Positions 18,668 through 26,542 of a stretch of 64,000 nucleotides of DNA are shown here, piece by piece (the stretch's first letter is position 1; the number at the start of each line of letters is the position of its first letter). The stretch comes from Aquimarina sp040786285. Its GTDB lineage: Bacteria > Bacteroidota > Bacteroidia > Flavobacteriales > Flavobacteriaceae. The notes under the pieces were generated by a model, which was not told where the DNA came from, did no database searches, and worked only from the letters and a program-made list of their open reading frames with translations. The position numbers and the translations under genes are program-made. The stretch spans positions 248,001 through 312,000 of the forward strand of contig NZ_JBFMKQ010000001.1 in assembly GCF_040786285.1 (NCBI RefSeq). The letters are read 5' to 3'.

Positions 18668-19444
18668 TTACTTAATTTTAATTATTTGAACCCCGTTTTG
18701 TTCTTTTTTGGGATTAGGTAAATGGTTAATAAGTACATCACCATTTTTGATCAGTTTGATATTTTTTATAGGTCTATTACTATGGGGAACCAAATCTTTA
18801 GACTCAAAAGCCTTTATTTGGGTATTGGGGAAATTTAATCGTATAGAAGTTACAATCTGATCTGTGCTATTTTCGTCAATGATCATTGCATTAAAACTGA
18901 TTTGCTCGTCTCTAGATTCTAATGTTATAATTGGATCTTCAGAATTAGAAATAAAATAATACTTCCATTTTATAGCCGTAGCAGTAAACTGAATCTGGTA
19001 TGTAAATAACGTACCATCGTCCTCTGAATTCATTTCACTTCCTTTAATTTCTACTTTTGCTAGAGCAGGAAATCTCTGATAAGCTCCTTCCTGTTCAATT
19101 TCGCTAGCAACTAACTCAAGTTGATTTTTACGTAATTTTTCATTGGTAAAAAACATCATTTCACCTTCTTTTGCTTCAGACATATCCGTGAATTCCCGAA
19201 CCGTATCCGAAGTAGGAAAAACATAAAAAGCAAATACATCATTCTGGATCTTTTCGGAAAAACCCTTGTTTTCTTCATCAATTCCAACAAGGCAACGTAT
19301 TCCTCTGGTCGTTTTTTTAAGAAGCAATCCTCGTTTTTTTAAAAGCTCCTCTGTTTCTAATACCGGAGTGAGTACCAAATCGGCTGCTCCTCCTGAAAAA
19401 TAGGAGTGTTCTATCGTAATAGAAAAGAATTCTTGATACTTCAT
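18668..19444 (-). CDS. conserved eCIS protein of unknown role (258 aa)
   Basis: This is a soluble 258-aa protein lying between the cap gene and the sheath gene. Visible features are a Gly/Ala turn FSGGAADL (16-23), a Lys/Leu-rich helix LLKKRGLLLKKTTRG (34-48), and alternating beta-strand patterns throughout, ending NGVQIIKIK. I recognise no named family. Position suggests a structural component at the distal end, and a cap adaptor is one option because cryo-EM work on the AlgoCIS of Algoriphagus described such a layer. The start ATG at 19444 gives good spacing (42 nt) from the upstream gene. Confidence 0.6.
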   Translation of the reverse strand: MKYQEFFSITIEHSYFSGGAADLVLTPVLETEELLKKRGLLLKKTTRGIRCLVGIDEENKGFSEKIQNDVFAFYVFPTSDTVREFTDMSEAKEGEMMFFTNEKLRKNQLELVASEIEQEGAYQRFPALAKVEIKGSEMNSEDDGTLFTYQIQFTATAIKWKYYFISNSEDPIITLESRDEQISFNAMIIDENSTDQIVTSIRLNFPNTQIKAFESKDLVPHSNRPIKNIKLIKNGDVLINHLPNPKKEQNGVQIIKIK

Positions 19445-19486
19445 GATCTTGTTTTTATCTCAGCTTTATCAGCTATTTCTTATGTC

Positions 19487-20125
19487 TTATGCTTGGTTAA
19501 TTACATTATTTTCCTCCTCCTCAGGATCCGTGATTTCTGGAAGAGGATATTTTTCTCCAACTGCCAGATTGATCTCTTGCAGGGGAGTTCCAACAAACTC
19601 TACACTTTGCTCATCGATAAAGGATAGCAATCGCACCCTATACAGTACTGATGGCAAGTAAGAAGTATTTAAAGAATGCCATACTTGATTCTGTTCTTCC
19701 AAGGGGAGGGAAATTAATTCTACAACTAGTTTTTCTATACGTTCATCAGACAATTGTGGGGAGTTAAGCGGATTAAAAATCCTATTGACCTGAAAAAACT
19801 TGATTACGTGGGATAAAAATTTAAGTGCCTGATCATATTTACTAAACTTGGACACAAAAAGAATCAAAAGCTCTATTCTTATTTCGGGATTGGTTTGCGT
19901 TCTGATTCCGTTTCTTACAATACCCGAAAATTGATCAGCATTTCTGAATTTTCTATCCTCAGAAATATTAATTAAAAATGGTGTGATTTTATCATTCGTA
20001 AAGGAAACGGGGTCATTACTAGTGGTACTAATAAACTCTATTAAATTAGACTCTGTAGTACCAACTACATTTTTAAAATATTCATTGAGTTTATCTTTCA
20101 AAACGCTTAATACAACATCAACCAT
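19487..20125 (-). CDS. DUF4255 (Pvc16_N) cap/tube terminator protein
   Basis: This 212-aa protein (from the ATG at 20123-20125) starts MVDVVLSVLKDKLNEYFK, the canonical DUF4255 opening. It continues with SFTNDKITPFLINISEDR (40-57) and NPEIRIELLILFVS (about 78-91). A frame starting at 20173 adds 16 residues without family similarity, so the inner ATG was chosen. In Afp/PVC this family forms the terminal cap that ends the tube and sheath. It is the first gene of the eCIS block, preceded by a 350-nt leader with hairpins and direct repeats. The C-terminus is acidic (DPEEEENN). Confidence 0.88.
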   Translation of the reverse strand: MVDVVLSVLKDKLNEYFKNVVGTTESNLIEFISTTSNDPVSFTNDKITPFLINISEDRKFRNADQFSGIVRNGIRTQTNPEIRIELLILFVSKFSKYDQALKFLSHVIKFFQVNRIFNPLNSPQLSDERIEKLVVELISLPLEEQNQVWHSLNTSYLPSVLYRVRLLSFIDEQSVEFVGTPLQEINLAVGEKYPLPEITDPEEEENNVINQA

Positions 20126-20195
20126 AATATACTCTAGGTTTATTAATTTTGTTGTATCAAAGGTAACGGGCAATGCTATGTTAGGGCTAGAACAA

Positions 20196-20250
20196 GTCCG
20201 GCAAATCTGTTAAGATTTCCGACAAGACAGTAGTACAAATCCGACGTACT
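20196..20250. promoter_or_regulatory. two stacked hairpins in the eCIS leader
   Basis: GTCCGGCAAATCT (20196-20208) and AGATTTCCGAC (20213-20223) form an imperfect inverted repeat around GTTA. A second pair, TAGTAC (20230-20235) and GTACTA (20245-20250), encloses another AAATCCGAC. The motif AAATCCGAC/AGATTTCCGAC thus occurs twice. The hairpins lie 71-125 nt before the cap gene start. They could be an operator or a 5' UTR control structure; no protein partner is visible. This stretch (20126-20479) otherwise holds no gene. Confidence 0.4.
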
Positions 20251-20322
20251 ATACCATTTACGACATCGATGATTTATTCGTAGAAGTTGTTGTGTTTATG
20301 AGTAGTGATACTAAATAGCTGT

Positions 20323-20380
20323 TCGGCCTAAAAGTAAAGGAATGCGATACTGCTATTTATACATTGAAAATCGGCCTAAA
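20323..20380. promoter_or_regulatory. 10-nt direct repeat pair upstream of eCIS
   Basis: TCGGCCTAAA occurs at 20323-20332 and again at 20371-20380, 48 nt apart in start position. The sequence between is AT-rich. It is a candidate binding site pair for a regulator of the eCIS operon, but chance similarity cannot be ruled out. No clear TAnnTTTG box was found on the minus strand in this leader. Confidence 0.3.
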
Positions 20381-20479
20381 CTGAGTTTGGATATTTGATT
20401 ACTTTGAAGGTTTTGTGTTTTATTTATAAATACAAACACTATGTAGTATCTAATCTGGCTTACGACCGCAAGGAAATTA

Positions 20480-20523
20480 AATAAAAAAACCTCAATCCAC
20501 TAAATAAGGGAATTGAGGTTTTA
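20480..20523 (-). terminator. rho-independent terminator after tRNA-Leu
   Basis: On the minus strand AACCTCAAT pairs perfectly with ATTGAGGTT (arms 20512-20520 and 20488-20496) and is followed by a run of T. It directly follows the tRNA gene and should separate it from the eCIS operon. Confidence 0.8.
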
Positions 20524-20527
20524 CCTG

Positions 20528-20609
20528 TACTCAAGGTGGGAATCGAACCCACACGACCGAAGTCACTGGATTTTGAATCCAGCGCGTCTACCAATTCCGC
20601 CACTTGAGC
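20528..20609 (-). tRNA. tRNA-Leu (anticodon CAA)
   Basis: Read on the minus strand, the 82-nt sequence begins GCTCAAGTGGCGGAATTGG and has the long variable arm of class II tRNAs. The anticodon stem is CTGGA/TCCAG around the loop TTCAAAA, giving anticodon CAA (UUG codons). The acceptor stem GCTCAAG pairs with CTTGAGT, the T arm is GTGGGTTCGATTCCCAC, and the discriminator is A. CCA is not encoded. A terminator follows at once. Confidence 0.95.
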
Positions 20610-20695
20610 TTCAATCGGATGGCAAAATTAGCAAAATAATCGTTTTTCACCATTAAATAAGTAATAAAATAAGAGCAAGAGTTGAAATAAATTTA

Positions 20696-20703
20696 TAAAT
20701 TTG
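20696..20703 (+). promoter_or_regulatory. candidate -7 box upstream of prs
   Basis: TAAATTTG matches the Bacteroidetes TAnnTTTG -7 consensus and lies 54 nt before the prs start. A good -33 TTTG/TTG at normal spacing is not evident, so confidence is modest. Confidence 0.4.
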
Positions 20704-20757
20704 CACCTTGTTTTCAGAAAATAAGTTTTAACTCATTACAAAACAACATTTTATCCT

Positions 20758-21699
20758 ATGCCTACCGGAGTTACAGAAGCAAAGTTTTTTGCGTGCAATC
20801 AAAGTACAGAACTTGCAGAAAAAATAGTAGCTGCCTATGGCGCTAAATTAGGTAAAGTGATCACATCAACCTATAGTGATGGTGAGTTTCAACCTTCTTT
20901 TGAAGAATCTGTGAGAGGATCAAGGGTATTTATCATTGGTTCTACACACCCAAGTTCTGATCACTTAATGGAAATGTTACTAATGCTAGATGCCGCAAAA
21001 AGAGCATCTGCAAGGCATATTACAGCAGTGTTACCTTATTATGGTTGGGCACGGCAAGACAGAAAAGACAAGCCAAGAGTACCTATAGCGGCAAAATTAA
21101 TTGCTAAAATGCTAGAAACTGCAGGAGCAACAAGAATCATCACCATGGATCTACATGCAGATCAGATCCAGGGATTCTTTGAGAAACCAGTAGACCATTT
21201 ATTTGCATCTACTATATTTTTGCCCTACTTACAATCGCTAAATTTAAGTGATCTCACTATTGCTTCACCAGATATGGGTGGTTCTAAAAGAGCGTATGCC
21301 TATTCTAAAGCATTAAAAAGTGATGTAGTAATATGTTATAAGCAACGTGCCAAAGCAAATGTTATTTCTCACATGGAGTTAATTGGTAATGTTACTGGTA
21401 AGAATGTAGTATTAGTGGATGACATGGTAGATACAGCCGGGACATTAACAAAAGCTGCCGACCTGATGATGGAAAGAGGAGCATTAAGTGTTAGAGCGAT
21501 CTGTACACATCCAATCCTTTCGGGTACTGCTTATGAAAGAATTGAGAATTCAAAATTAGAAGAATTGATCGTAACTGATTCTATTCCGTTACGACAAGAA
21601 AGTAATAAAATTAGAGTAGTAAGCTGTGCAGATTTATTTGCAGATGTGATGAACCGAGTTCATAACAATGAGTCTATTAGCTCTAAATTTATAATGTAA
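20758..21699 (+). CDS. prs: ribose-phosphate pyrophosphokinase
   Basis: This 313-aa enzyme makes PRPP from ribose 5-phosphate and ATP, feeding nucleotide, His and Trp synthesis. Conserved class I segments are present: YYGWARQDRKD (94-104), DLHADQIQGFF (131-141, metal and ATP region) and the PRPP-binding loop VLVDDMVDTAGTL (218-230). The length is normal for the family. It is followed 23 nt later by rplY, a frequent pairing in Bacteroidetes, and is preceded by a TAAATTTG box. Nothing appears unusual in the gene. Confidence 0.97.
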   Translation: MPTGVTEAKFFACNQSTELAEKIVAAYGAKLGKVITSTYSDGEFQPSFEESVRGSRVFIIGSTHPSSDHLMEMLLMLDAAKRASARHITAVLPYYGWARQDRKDKPRVPIAAKLIAKMLETAGATRIITMDLHADQIQGFFEKPVDHLFASTIFLPYLQSLNLSDLTIASPDMGGSKRAYAYSKALKSDVVICYKQRAKANVISHMELIGNVTGKNVVLVDDMVDTAGTLTKAADLMMERGALSVRAICTHPILSGTAYERIENSKLEELIVTDSIPLRQESNKIRVVSCADLFADVMNRVHNNESISSKFIM

Positions 21700-21722
21700 A
21701 TTAATAATTAATAAATTTTAAA

Positions 21723-22358
21723 ATGAAATCATTAACAATCAATGCATCTCAAAGAGAAAGCGTAGGCAAGAAAGCAACAAAAGCCTTACGTAATGCTGGA
21801 CAGGTACCTTGTGTAATTTACGGTGGAGACACTATTGTACACTTTGCAGCACCAGAAATTGCTTTCAAAAACTTAGTGTACACTCCAGACGTTCATACCG
21901 TGGTAATCGCGTTGGATAATGGTACAAAGGTGAATGCTATCCTACAGGATATTCAATTTCACCCTGTAACAGATAGAATTTTACACATCGATTTTGTTGA
22001 AATTTTTGACGATAAACCAATCACTGTAGAACTTCCTTTTAGAGCAGTAGGAAACGCAAGAGGAGTTCTTAATGGTGGTGTATTACGTTATAACTTAAGA
22101 CGAATCAAAGTAAAAGGTTTTGCTTCTAAATTACCAGATTTAATCGAAGGAGATATTACAAAACTTAAAATAGGAAACAAATTATTGGTTACTAGTGTAG
22201 CAAGTGACGATTTCACGATCCTACACCCGGATAACACTGTAATTTGTATGGTTAAAACTTCTCGTACTGCTGTTGAGGAAGACGATGAAGATGAAGAAGA
22301 AACAGCTGCAGAAGGAGGAGAAGCTCCAGCTGCAGAAGCTCCTGCTGCAGAAGCATAG
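21723..22358 (+). CDS. rplY: 50S ribosomal protein L25/Ctc
   Basis: This is a long-form L25 (TL5/Ctc) protein of 211 aa that binds 5S rRNA. The N-terminal L25 domain spans about 1-90 (KATKALRNAGQVPCVIYGG at 18-36), and the C-terminal TL5 domain about 95-180 (DKPITVELPFRAVG). It ends with an acidic, Ala-rich tail (DEDEEETAAEGGEAPAAEAPAAEA). The tail is typical of flavobacterial versions. It is in an operon with prs, and a strong terminator follows at 22381. Confidence 0.96.
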   Translation: MKSLTINASQRESVGKKATKALRNAGQVPCVIYGGDTIVHFAAPEIAFKNLVYTPDVHTVVIALDNGTKVNAILQDIQFHPVTDRILHIDFVEIFDDKPITVELPFRAVGNARGVLNGGVLRYNLRRIKVKGFASKLPDLIEGDITKLKIGNKLLVTSVASDDFTILHPDNTVICMVKTSRTAVEEDDEDEEETAAEGGEAPAAEAPAAEA

Positions 22359-22380
22359 TTTCTTGACTAGAGAATATTAT

Positions 22381-22420
22381 AAAAGCACTTTGAGTTTTAA
22401 TCAAAGTGCTTTTTTTATTT
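22381..22420 (+). terminator. rho-independent terminator after rplY
   Basis: AAAAGCACTTTGA (22381-22393) and TCAAAGTGCTTTT (22401-22413) form a perfect 13-bp stem with a 7-nt loop, followed by a T tract. It ends the prs-rplY transcript. Confidence 0.9.
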
Positions 22421-22434
22421 TTGATTAAATTTAT

Positions 22435-22565
22435 GGGCGTGTCCTCCGTTTTACTTCGGTCGGGCTATACGCTGTATCTTTTCATCATCGCTTCTCGATA
22501 CACCGTGCAAAAAAGCACGGTACTCGAAGTGACGATAAAAAGGATGCCGCTACTATCCCTCACGC
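22435..22565. repeat. bipartite REP-like element upstream of pth
   Basis: The element starts GGGCGTGTCC and ends ATCCCTCACGC, with conserved inner edges GGGCTATACGCTGTATCTTTT and AAAAAGGATGCCGCTACTATC-like blocks. Between them is a variable hairpin with CACCGTGC/GCACGGT around six A, and GTCACTTCGAGTA/TGTATCGAGA-like arms (read on the minus strand). The same outer blocks, inverted, flank a different hairpin at 38478-38598 upstream of serS. It ends 15 nt before the pth start. No coding capacity is visible. Confidence 0.65.
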
Positions 22566-22580
22566 AAAAAACAAAATTAT

Positions 22581-23213
22581 ATGTTTTCTATCTTCAGGAA
22601 ATTATTTTCAAAAACAGAAGAGAAAGAAGAAACCCAAGAAGATCTTATGAAAAAATTTCTTGTTGCTGGCCTGGGTAATATTGGGCCTAAGTATCACAAT
22701 ACTCGTCACAATATAGGGTTCAAGGTACTAGATGCTCTGGCTAAAGCAGAAGACCTTACTTTTGAAACTATGAAATTAGGCGACCTTACCACCTATAAAT
22801 TCAAAGGAAGAACCATTATTCTTTTAAAACCAAGCACCTACATGAATCTAAGTGGGAAAGCTGTACGGTACTGGTTAGAAAAAGAAAAAATACCACTAGA
22901 AAATCTTTTGGTAGTTACCGATGATATTAATCTACCCTTCGGAACCATTCGCCTAAAAGCCAAAGGAAGTGCAGGCGGCCATAATGGGCTTAAGGACATA
23001 GAAGCACAACTCAACACCTCTAAATATTGTAGATTTAGATTTGGGGTTGGTGCAGAGTTTGGTAAAGGTCGACAAGTAGATTATGTGTTAGGAGAATGGG
23101 GCGAGGACGAAGAATCTGCTATGCCAGAACGATTAGAGAAAGCAATTACTCTAATCAAATCTTTTGCCACTGCAGGACTTGCCAATACGATGAATACCTT
23201 TAACGGAAAATAA
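22581..23213 (+). CDS. pth: peptidyl-tRNA hydrolase
   Basis: Pth rescues tRNAs by cleaving peptidyl-tRNA. The catalytic region is VAGLGNIGPKYHNTRHNIGFKVLD (about 28-51; the NTRHN Asn/His are the active-site signature). It also carries PSTYMNLSGKAV and GSAGGHNGLKDIEAQL (about 130-146). The frame from 22581 gives 210 aa with an N-terminal Lys/Glu-rich extension, which is common in flavobacteria. An internal ATG at 22647 gives the standard 188 aa and could be the true start. The upstream element ends 15 nt before the first ATG. Confidence 0.95.
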   Translation: MFSIFRKLFSKTEEKEETQEDLMKKFLVAGLGNIGPKYHNTRHNIGFKVLDALAKAEDLTFETMKLGDLTTYKFKGRTIILLKPSTYMNLSGKAVRYWLEKEKIPLENLLVVTDDINLPFGTIRLKAKGSAGGHNGLKDIEAQLNTSKYCRFRFGVGAEFGKGRQVDYVLGEWGEDEESAMPERLEKAITLIKSFATAGLANTMNTFNGK

Positions 23214-23353
23214 AGAAATGTGTCAGAACAATTTTTTATTTTTACAATTGCTTTGCATTTCGATTTTTGAAATGATCCATAATAATTAAAACCAATGTTA
23301 ACCACAATGTTCATTAGCAAATTACATCTGACTATTGAAAAACAAAAAAAGTA

Positions 23354-24292
23354 ATGCAGATGAAATGCTATACTGATGCCAAAACATACGATAATCAAAC
23401 ACCATCTGTGGTCACCATAGGTACTTTTGATGGAGTACATATTGGGCATAAAAAAATAATCGAACGCTTAGTAGAAAGCGCAAGAAGAATGAACATAGAA
23501 TCTGTAGTCCTCACCTTCTTTCCGCATCCTAGAATGGTTCTTCAACAAGATTCAAACATAAAGCTTATTAATACCATTGATGAGCGTACCCAGATCCTTA
23601 AAAAAACTGGTCTAGATAGTCTTGTTATTCACCCGTTTACCAAAGATTTCTCTCGTCTCACCGCAGGAGAGTACGTGCAGCAAATGCTTATTGGTTACCT
23701 AAATGTGAGACACGTAATTATAGGGTACGACCACCGATTTGGTAGAAATCGTAATTCTAACATTACTGACCTTGCTTCATACGGTATCCAAAATGATTTT
23801 ACAGTAGAAGAAATCTCCAAACAGGATATTGATGACGTCGCCATAAGCTCAACAAAAATACGCGAAGCCCTATTAGATGGCAATATCGTTAAGGCCAACA
23901 CATATCTGGGATATAATTTTATGCTTACTGGCAAAGTGGTAAAAGGAAAAGAACTCGGTCGTAAACTTAACTATCCTACTGCTAATTTACATATCGAAGA
24001 ATCGTATAAGTTGGTCCCTAAAAATGGAGTATATATTGTACAATCAAATATTGATGGAAGAACCTATTTTGGGATGATGAATATTGGCACCAACCCAACA
24101 GTTAATGGAACTCACCAAACTATAGAAACACATTTTTTTGATACCAGGTTTAATTTATATGACAAGAAAATCCAGATCCAGATGCTAAAACGTATTAGAG
24201 ATGAGAAAAAATTTAATTCTCTTGAAGACCTGCAAGAAGCCATGCAACAAGATGAAGATTTTTCTCGTGATTATATAAACTCACTTGTATGA
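23354..24292 (+). CDS. ribF: bifunctional riboflavin kinase/FAD synthetase
   Basis: This 312-aa bifunctional enzyme makes FMN from riboflavin and then FAD. The N-terminal FAD synthetase part has VTIGTFDGVHIGHKKI (21-36) and YDHRFGRNRN. The C-terminal kinase part has GKELGRKLNYPTAN (about 199-212), NGVYIV and TNPTVNGTHQTIETH. The length is typical. A second ATG two codons in is possible. The downstream HTTM gene overlaps it by 4 nt, implying translational coupling. Confidence 0.96.
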   Translation: MQMKCYTDAKTYDNQTPSVVTIGTFDGVHIGHKKIIERLVESARRMNIESVVLTFFPHPRMVLQQDSNIKLINTIDERTQILKKTGLDSLVIHPFTKDFSRLTAGEYVQQMLIGYLNVRHVIIGYDHRFGRNRNSNITDLASYGIQNDFTVEEISKQDIDDVAISSTKIREALLDGNIVKANTYLGYNFMLTGKVVKGKELGRKLNYPTANLHIEESYKLVPKNGVYIVQSNIDGRTYFGMMNIGTNPTVNGTHQTIETHFFDTRFNLYDKKIQIQMLKRIRDEKKFNSLEDLQEAMQQDEDFSRDYINSLV

Positions 24293-25614
24293 TCAATCGC
24301 TGGTTATTTACTCAAATCGATAATAGTGCTCTTATTATCTTTAGAGTTTTTTTTGGTTTTCTTATTGCCGCCGAAGCCATTGGTGCCATATTTACAGGGT
24401 GGGTTAAAAGAACACTCGTAGATCCCGAATTTACTTTTAATTTTATAGGTTTTGATTTCTTGCAACCTTTACCCGGCAATGGTATGTATTTCTATTTTGC
24501 CATCATGGGAGTTTTTGGACTTCTAGTAATGATTGGTTTTAAGTACCGTTGGAGTATGATTGCCTATACCGTAATGTGGGCCGGAGTCTATTTTATGCAA
24601 AAAGCATCCTATAACAACCATTACTACCTCTTGCTATTACTTTGTATCCTAATGAGTATACTGCCCGCTGGTAATTACTTTTCTTTAGACGTAAAACGAA
24701 ATCCCGCATTAAAACAAATATCAATGCCGCGATGGGTTGTTTTAGTCATCATCGCGCAACTCTGGATTGTTTATACCTATGCATCTGTTGCAAAATTCTA
24801 CCCGGATTGGTTAGATTATACGGTAGCCAAAAACCTAATGGCAGGTCGTGCTTATTACCCAATTATTGGTGATATTATACAAGGACATTGGGCTCACGTG
24901 AGCGTTACCTATTTTGGGATATTATTTGACTTATTAATTGTTCCGCTTTTGTTATGGAAAAGGACACGGTTGGTAGCTTTTTGTATTAGTATCTTTTTTC
25001 ATTTGTTTAACTCTATCATATTTCAGATTGGGATATTCCCATATATGTCATTAGCATTTACCGTGTTTTTCTTTTCAAAAGAAAGAATACATCACATTTT
25101 TATGAGAAAGAAAGAGTTCTATGCTGCTAACGAAATACAAGTTCCTTCATACAAAAAAGTACTGATCACCTTATCCATTATTTGGTTTGTGATTCAAATT
25201 GCATTACCTCTACGTCACTGGTTAATCCCAGGTGATGTATTGTGGACCGAAGAGGGTCATCGGCTGAGCTGGCGCATGATGCTTAGAGGTCGATCGGGAA
25301 ATACAAATTTTTATGTGGTCGATAAAAATGACCCTAAAGCAAAGCGAAGCTACATCAACAAACAGCAATATGTCTCTAAAAAACAAGTACGCCTGGTGTC
25401 TACAAAACCCGATGCTATGTGGCAATTTGCACAACGCCTCAAACAACGCTATGCCGCCGAAGGACAAGATATAGCGGTCTACGTACGTAGCAATATTTCT
25501 ATAAACGGTAAAAAAAGTAAGCTCTTTATTGATCCTAAAGTAGATCTTGCAAATGTACCCTGGAATTATTTCACTACCAATCCATGGATAATTCAATATC
25601 CTGAAGAAGAATAA
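24289..25614 (+). CDS. HTTM-domain membrane protein
   Basis: This 441-aa integral membrane protein has many hydrophobic segments in its first 300 residues. The segment QKASYNNHYYLLLLLC, followed by FSLD and a VYTYASVAKFYPDWL block, matches HTTM domains, the family that includes vitamin K-dependent gamma-carboxylase-like proteins. The soluble C-terminal part (about 305-441) has HRLSWRMMLRGRSGN. Bacterial homologues are mostly uncharacterised; carboxylase activity is not implied. Its ATG overlaps the ribF stop (ATGA), so the two genes are probably co-expressed. A flavin-related link is only a guess from context. Confidence 0.85.
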   Translation: MINRWLFTQIDNSALIIFRVFFGFLIAAEAIGAIFTGWVKRTLVDPEFTFNFIGFDFLQPLPGNGMYFYFAIMGVFGLLVMIGFKYRWSMIAYTVMWAGVYFMQKASYNNHYYLLLLLCILMSILPAGNYFSLDVKRNPALKQISMPRWVVLVIIAQLWIVYTYASVAKFYPDWLDYTVAKNLMAGRAYYPIIGDIIQGHWAHVSVTYFGILFDLLIVPLLLWKRTRLVAFCISIFFHLFNSIIFQIGIFPYMSLAFTVFFFSKERIHHIFMRKKEFYAANEIQVPSYKKVLITLSIIWFVIQIALPLRHWLIPGDVLWTEEGHRLSWRMMLRGRSGNTNFYVVDKNDPKAKRSYINKQQYVSKKQVRLVSTKPDAMWQFAQRLKQRYAAEGQDIAVYVRSNISINGKKSKLFIDPKVDLANVPWNYFTTNPWIIQYPEEE

Positions 25615-25682
25615 CACTAGGAAACTCTTTTAAATTAAAACCGATGAATTAATCTAAGCTGAGAGTTATTTTCTATTCATCA

Positions 25683-25785
25683 TCATTATGTCTCCTCTCC
25701 CTCTGGTACAGGATTAAGGTTAGGGTTTTTGATATGAATACCCCCTCATCCTAGCCTTCTCCCCTAATGAGAAGGAACTCCAATA
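25683..25785. repeat. dispersed-repeat-like sequence with hairpins
   Basis: The 200-nt gap between two convergent genes holds a C/T-rich segment (CTCCTCTCCCTCTGG) and then CCTTCTCCCCTAATGAGAAGG, an inverted repeat with a 7-bp stem. The composition differs from flanking AT-rich DNA. It resembles intergenic repeats commonly seen in Bacteroidetes, by memory only. It may also serve as a convergent-transcript end. Confidence 0.4.
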
Positions 25786-25814
25786 GTGTATTAAGAATTA
25801 GTCTTTGGTTTAAG

Positions 25815-26396
25815 TTAATCCCGCAACCATGTATCTGGATCTAAATGAAACATTTTGCGATTACCTTGCATAGCTTCGGGATCACGCAACCACCAATAAG
25901 GAAACGGAGTAGTAATGGCATAATGTAGGTGAGATGGTGTGTTTATGGCATTACCCGTATTACCTACCGTACCTAATATAGTACCAGGTTGTACCGGCTG
26001 AAACGGGAAAGCATCAATCTGATCCAGGTGGGCATAATAATGAAATCGCCATTTTGGGCCTAATACCATAACAGTTTTACCTCCCTTACCCCCTTCATAA
26101 GTGTATACTACAATGCCGTAGGTAGATGAAATCACAGGGGTACCTTTGGGTTTGAAGATATCAATTCCTTTATGGGTAATCGAAGTCCCCCAGGGATATG
26201 CCCAAAATGAATTATCATCCCAATCGGCAATAGTGGCGCCTTGCACTGGTACAATCATTTTTTGCGGTAGTACAAAACCAATAACAATAACCAAAAGAGG
26301 AATTCCCGCAAATTTTCTGGTTTGCCTATCCCTATATAGACTTGCTATTAATGTAAAAAGAGCAACTAAAAAACGTTTTGTGGTACTGGTGATCAT
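25815..26396 (-). CDS. M23 family metallopeptidase, membrane-anchored
   Basis: This 193-aa protein (start ATG at 26394-26396; an upstream ATG at 26411 adds five residues) has an N-terminal region with hydrophobic segments. An M23 peptidase domain follows: HKGIDIF (first Zn ligands His and Asp), HYYAHLD, and SHLHYAI (HxH). The motif set is complete, so it is probably active on peptide cross-links of peptidoglycan or on another peptide. It is small compared with secreted M23 proteins and lacks LysM or SH3 domains. It is separated from the RHS genes by a 700-nt non-coding stretch. Confidence 0.88.
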   Translation of the reverse strand: MITSTTKRFLVALFTLIASLYRDRQTRKFAGIPLLVIVIGFVLPQKMIVPVQGATIADWDDNSFWAYPWGTSITHKGIDIFKPKGTPVISSTYGIVVYTYEGGKGGKTVMVLGPKWRFHYYAHLDQIDAFPFQPVQPGTILGTVGNTGNAINTPSHLHYAITTPFPYWWLRDPEAMQGNRKMFHLDPDTWLRD

Positions 26397-26542
26397 CACC
26401 TCAATATACAAATAATGAAAAAATTGGTTATCTCAACATTATCTTGTATCTAATCTACCTTGTGCACTACACATCTTGAGATGTGCAGAAGAGGTACTAA
26501 AATATTTTATAGCTTATAAAGGGTTAATTATCCTTTTTAACA

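Noticed and set aside
1..20125. Prophage or type VI secretion system
   Set aside because: No capsid, portal, terminase, integrase or lysis genes, and no T6SS membrane-complex genes are visible. The order of cap, sheath, tube, LysM, VgrG, gp25, tip, wedge, fibre, tape measure and ATPase is that of eCIS.
20528..20609. tRNA with anticodon TTG (Gln-like)
   Set aside because: That reading comes from the plus strand. The gene is on the minus strand, where the loop is TTCAAAA and the anticodon is CAA (Leu).
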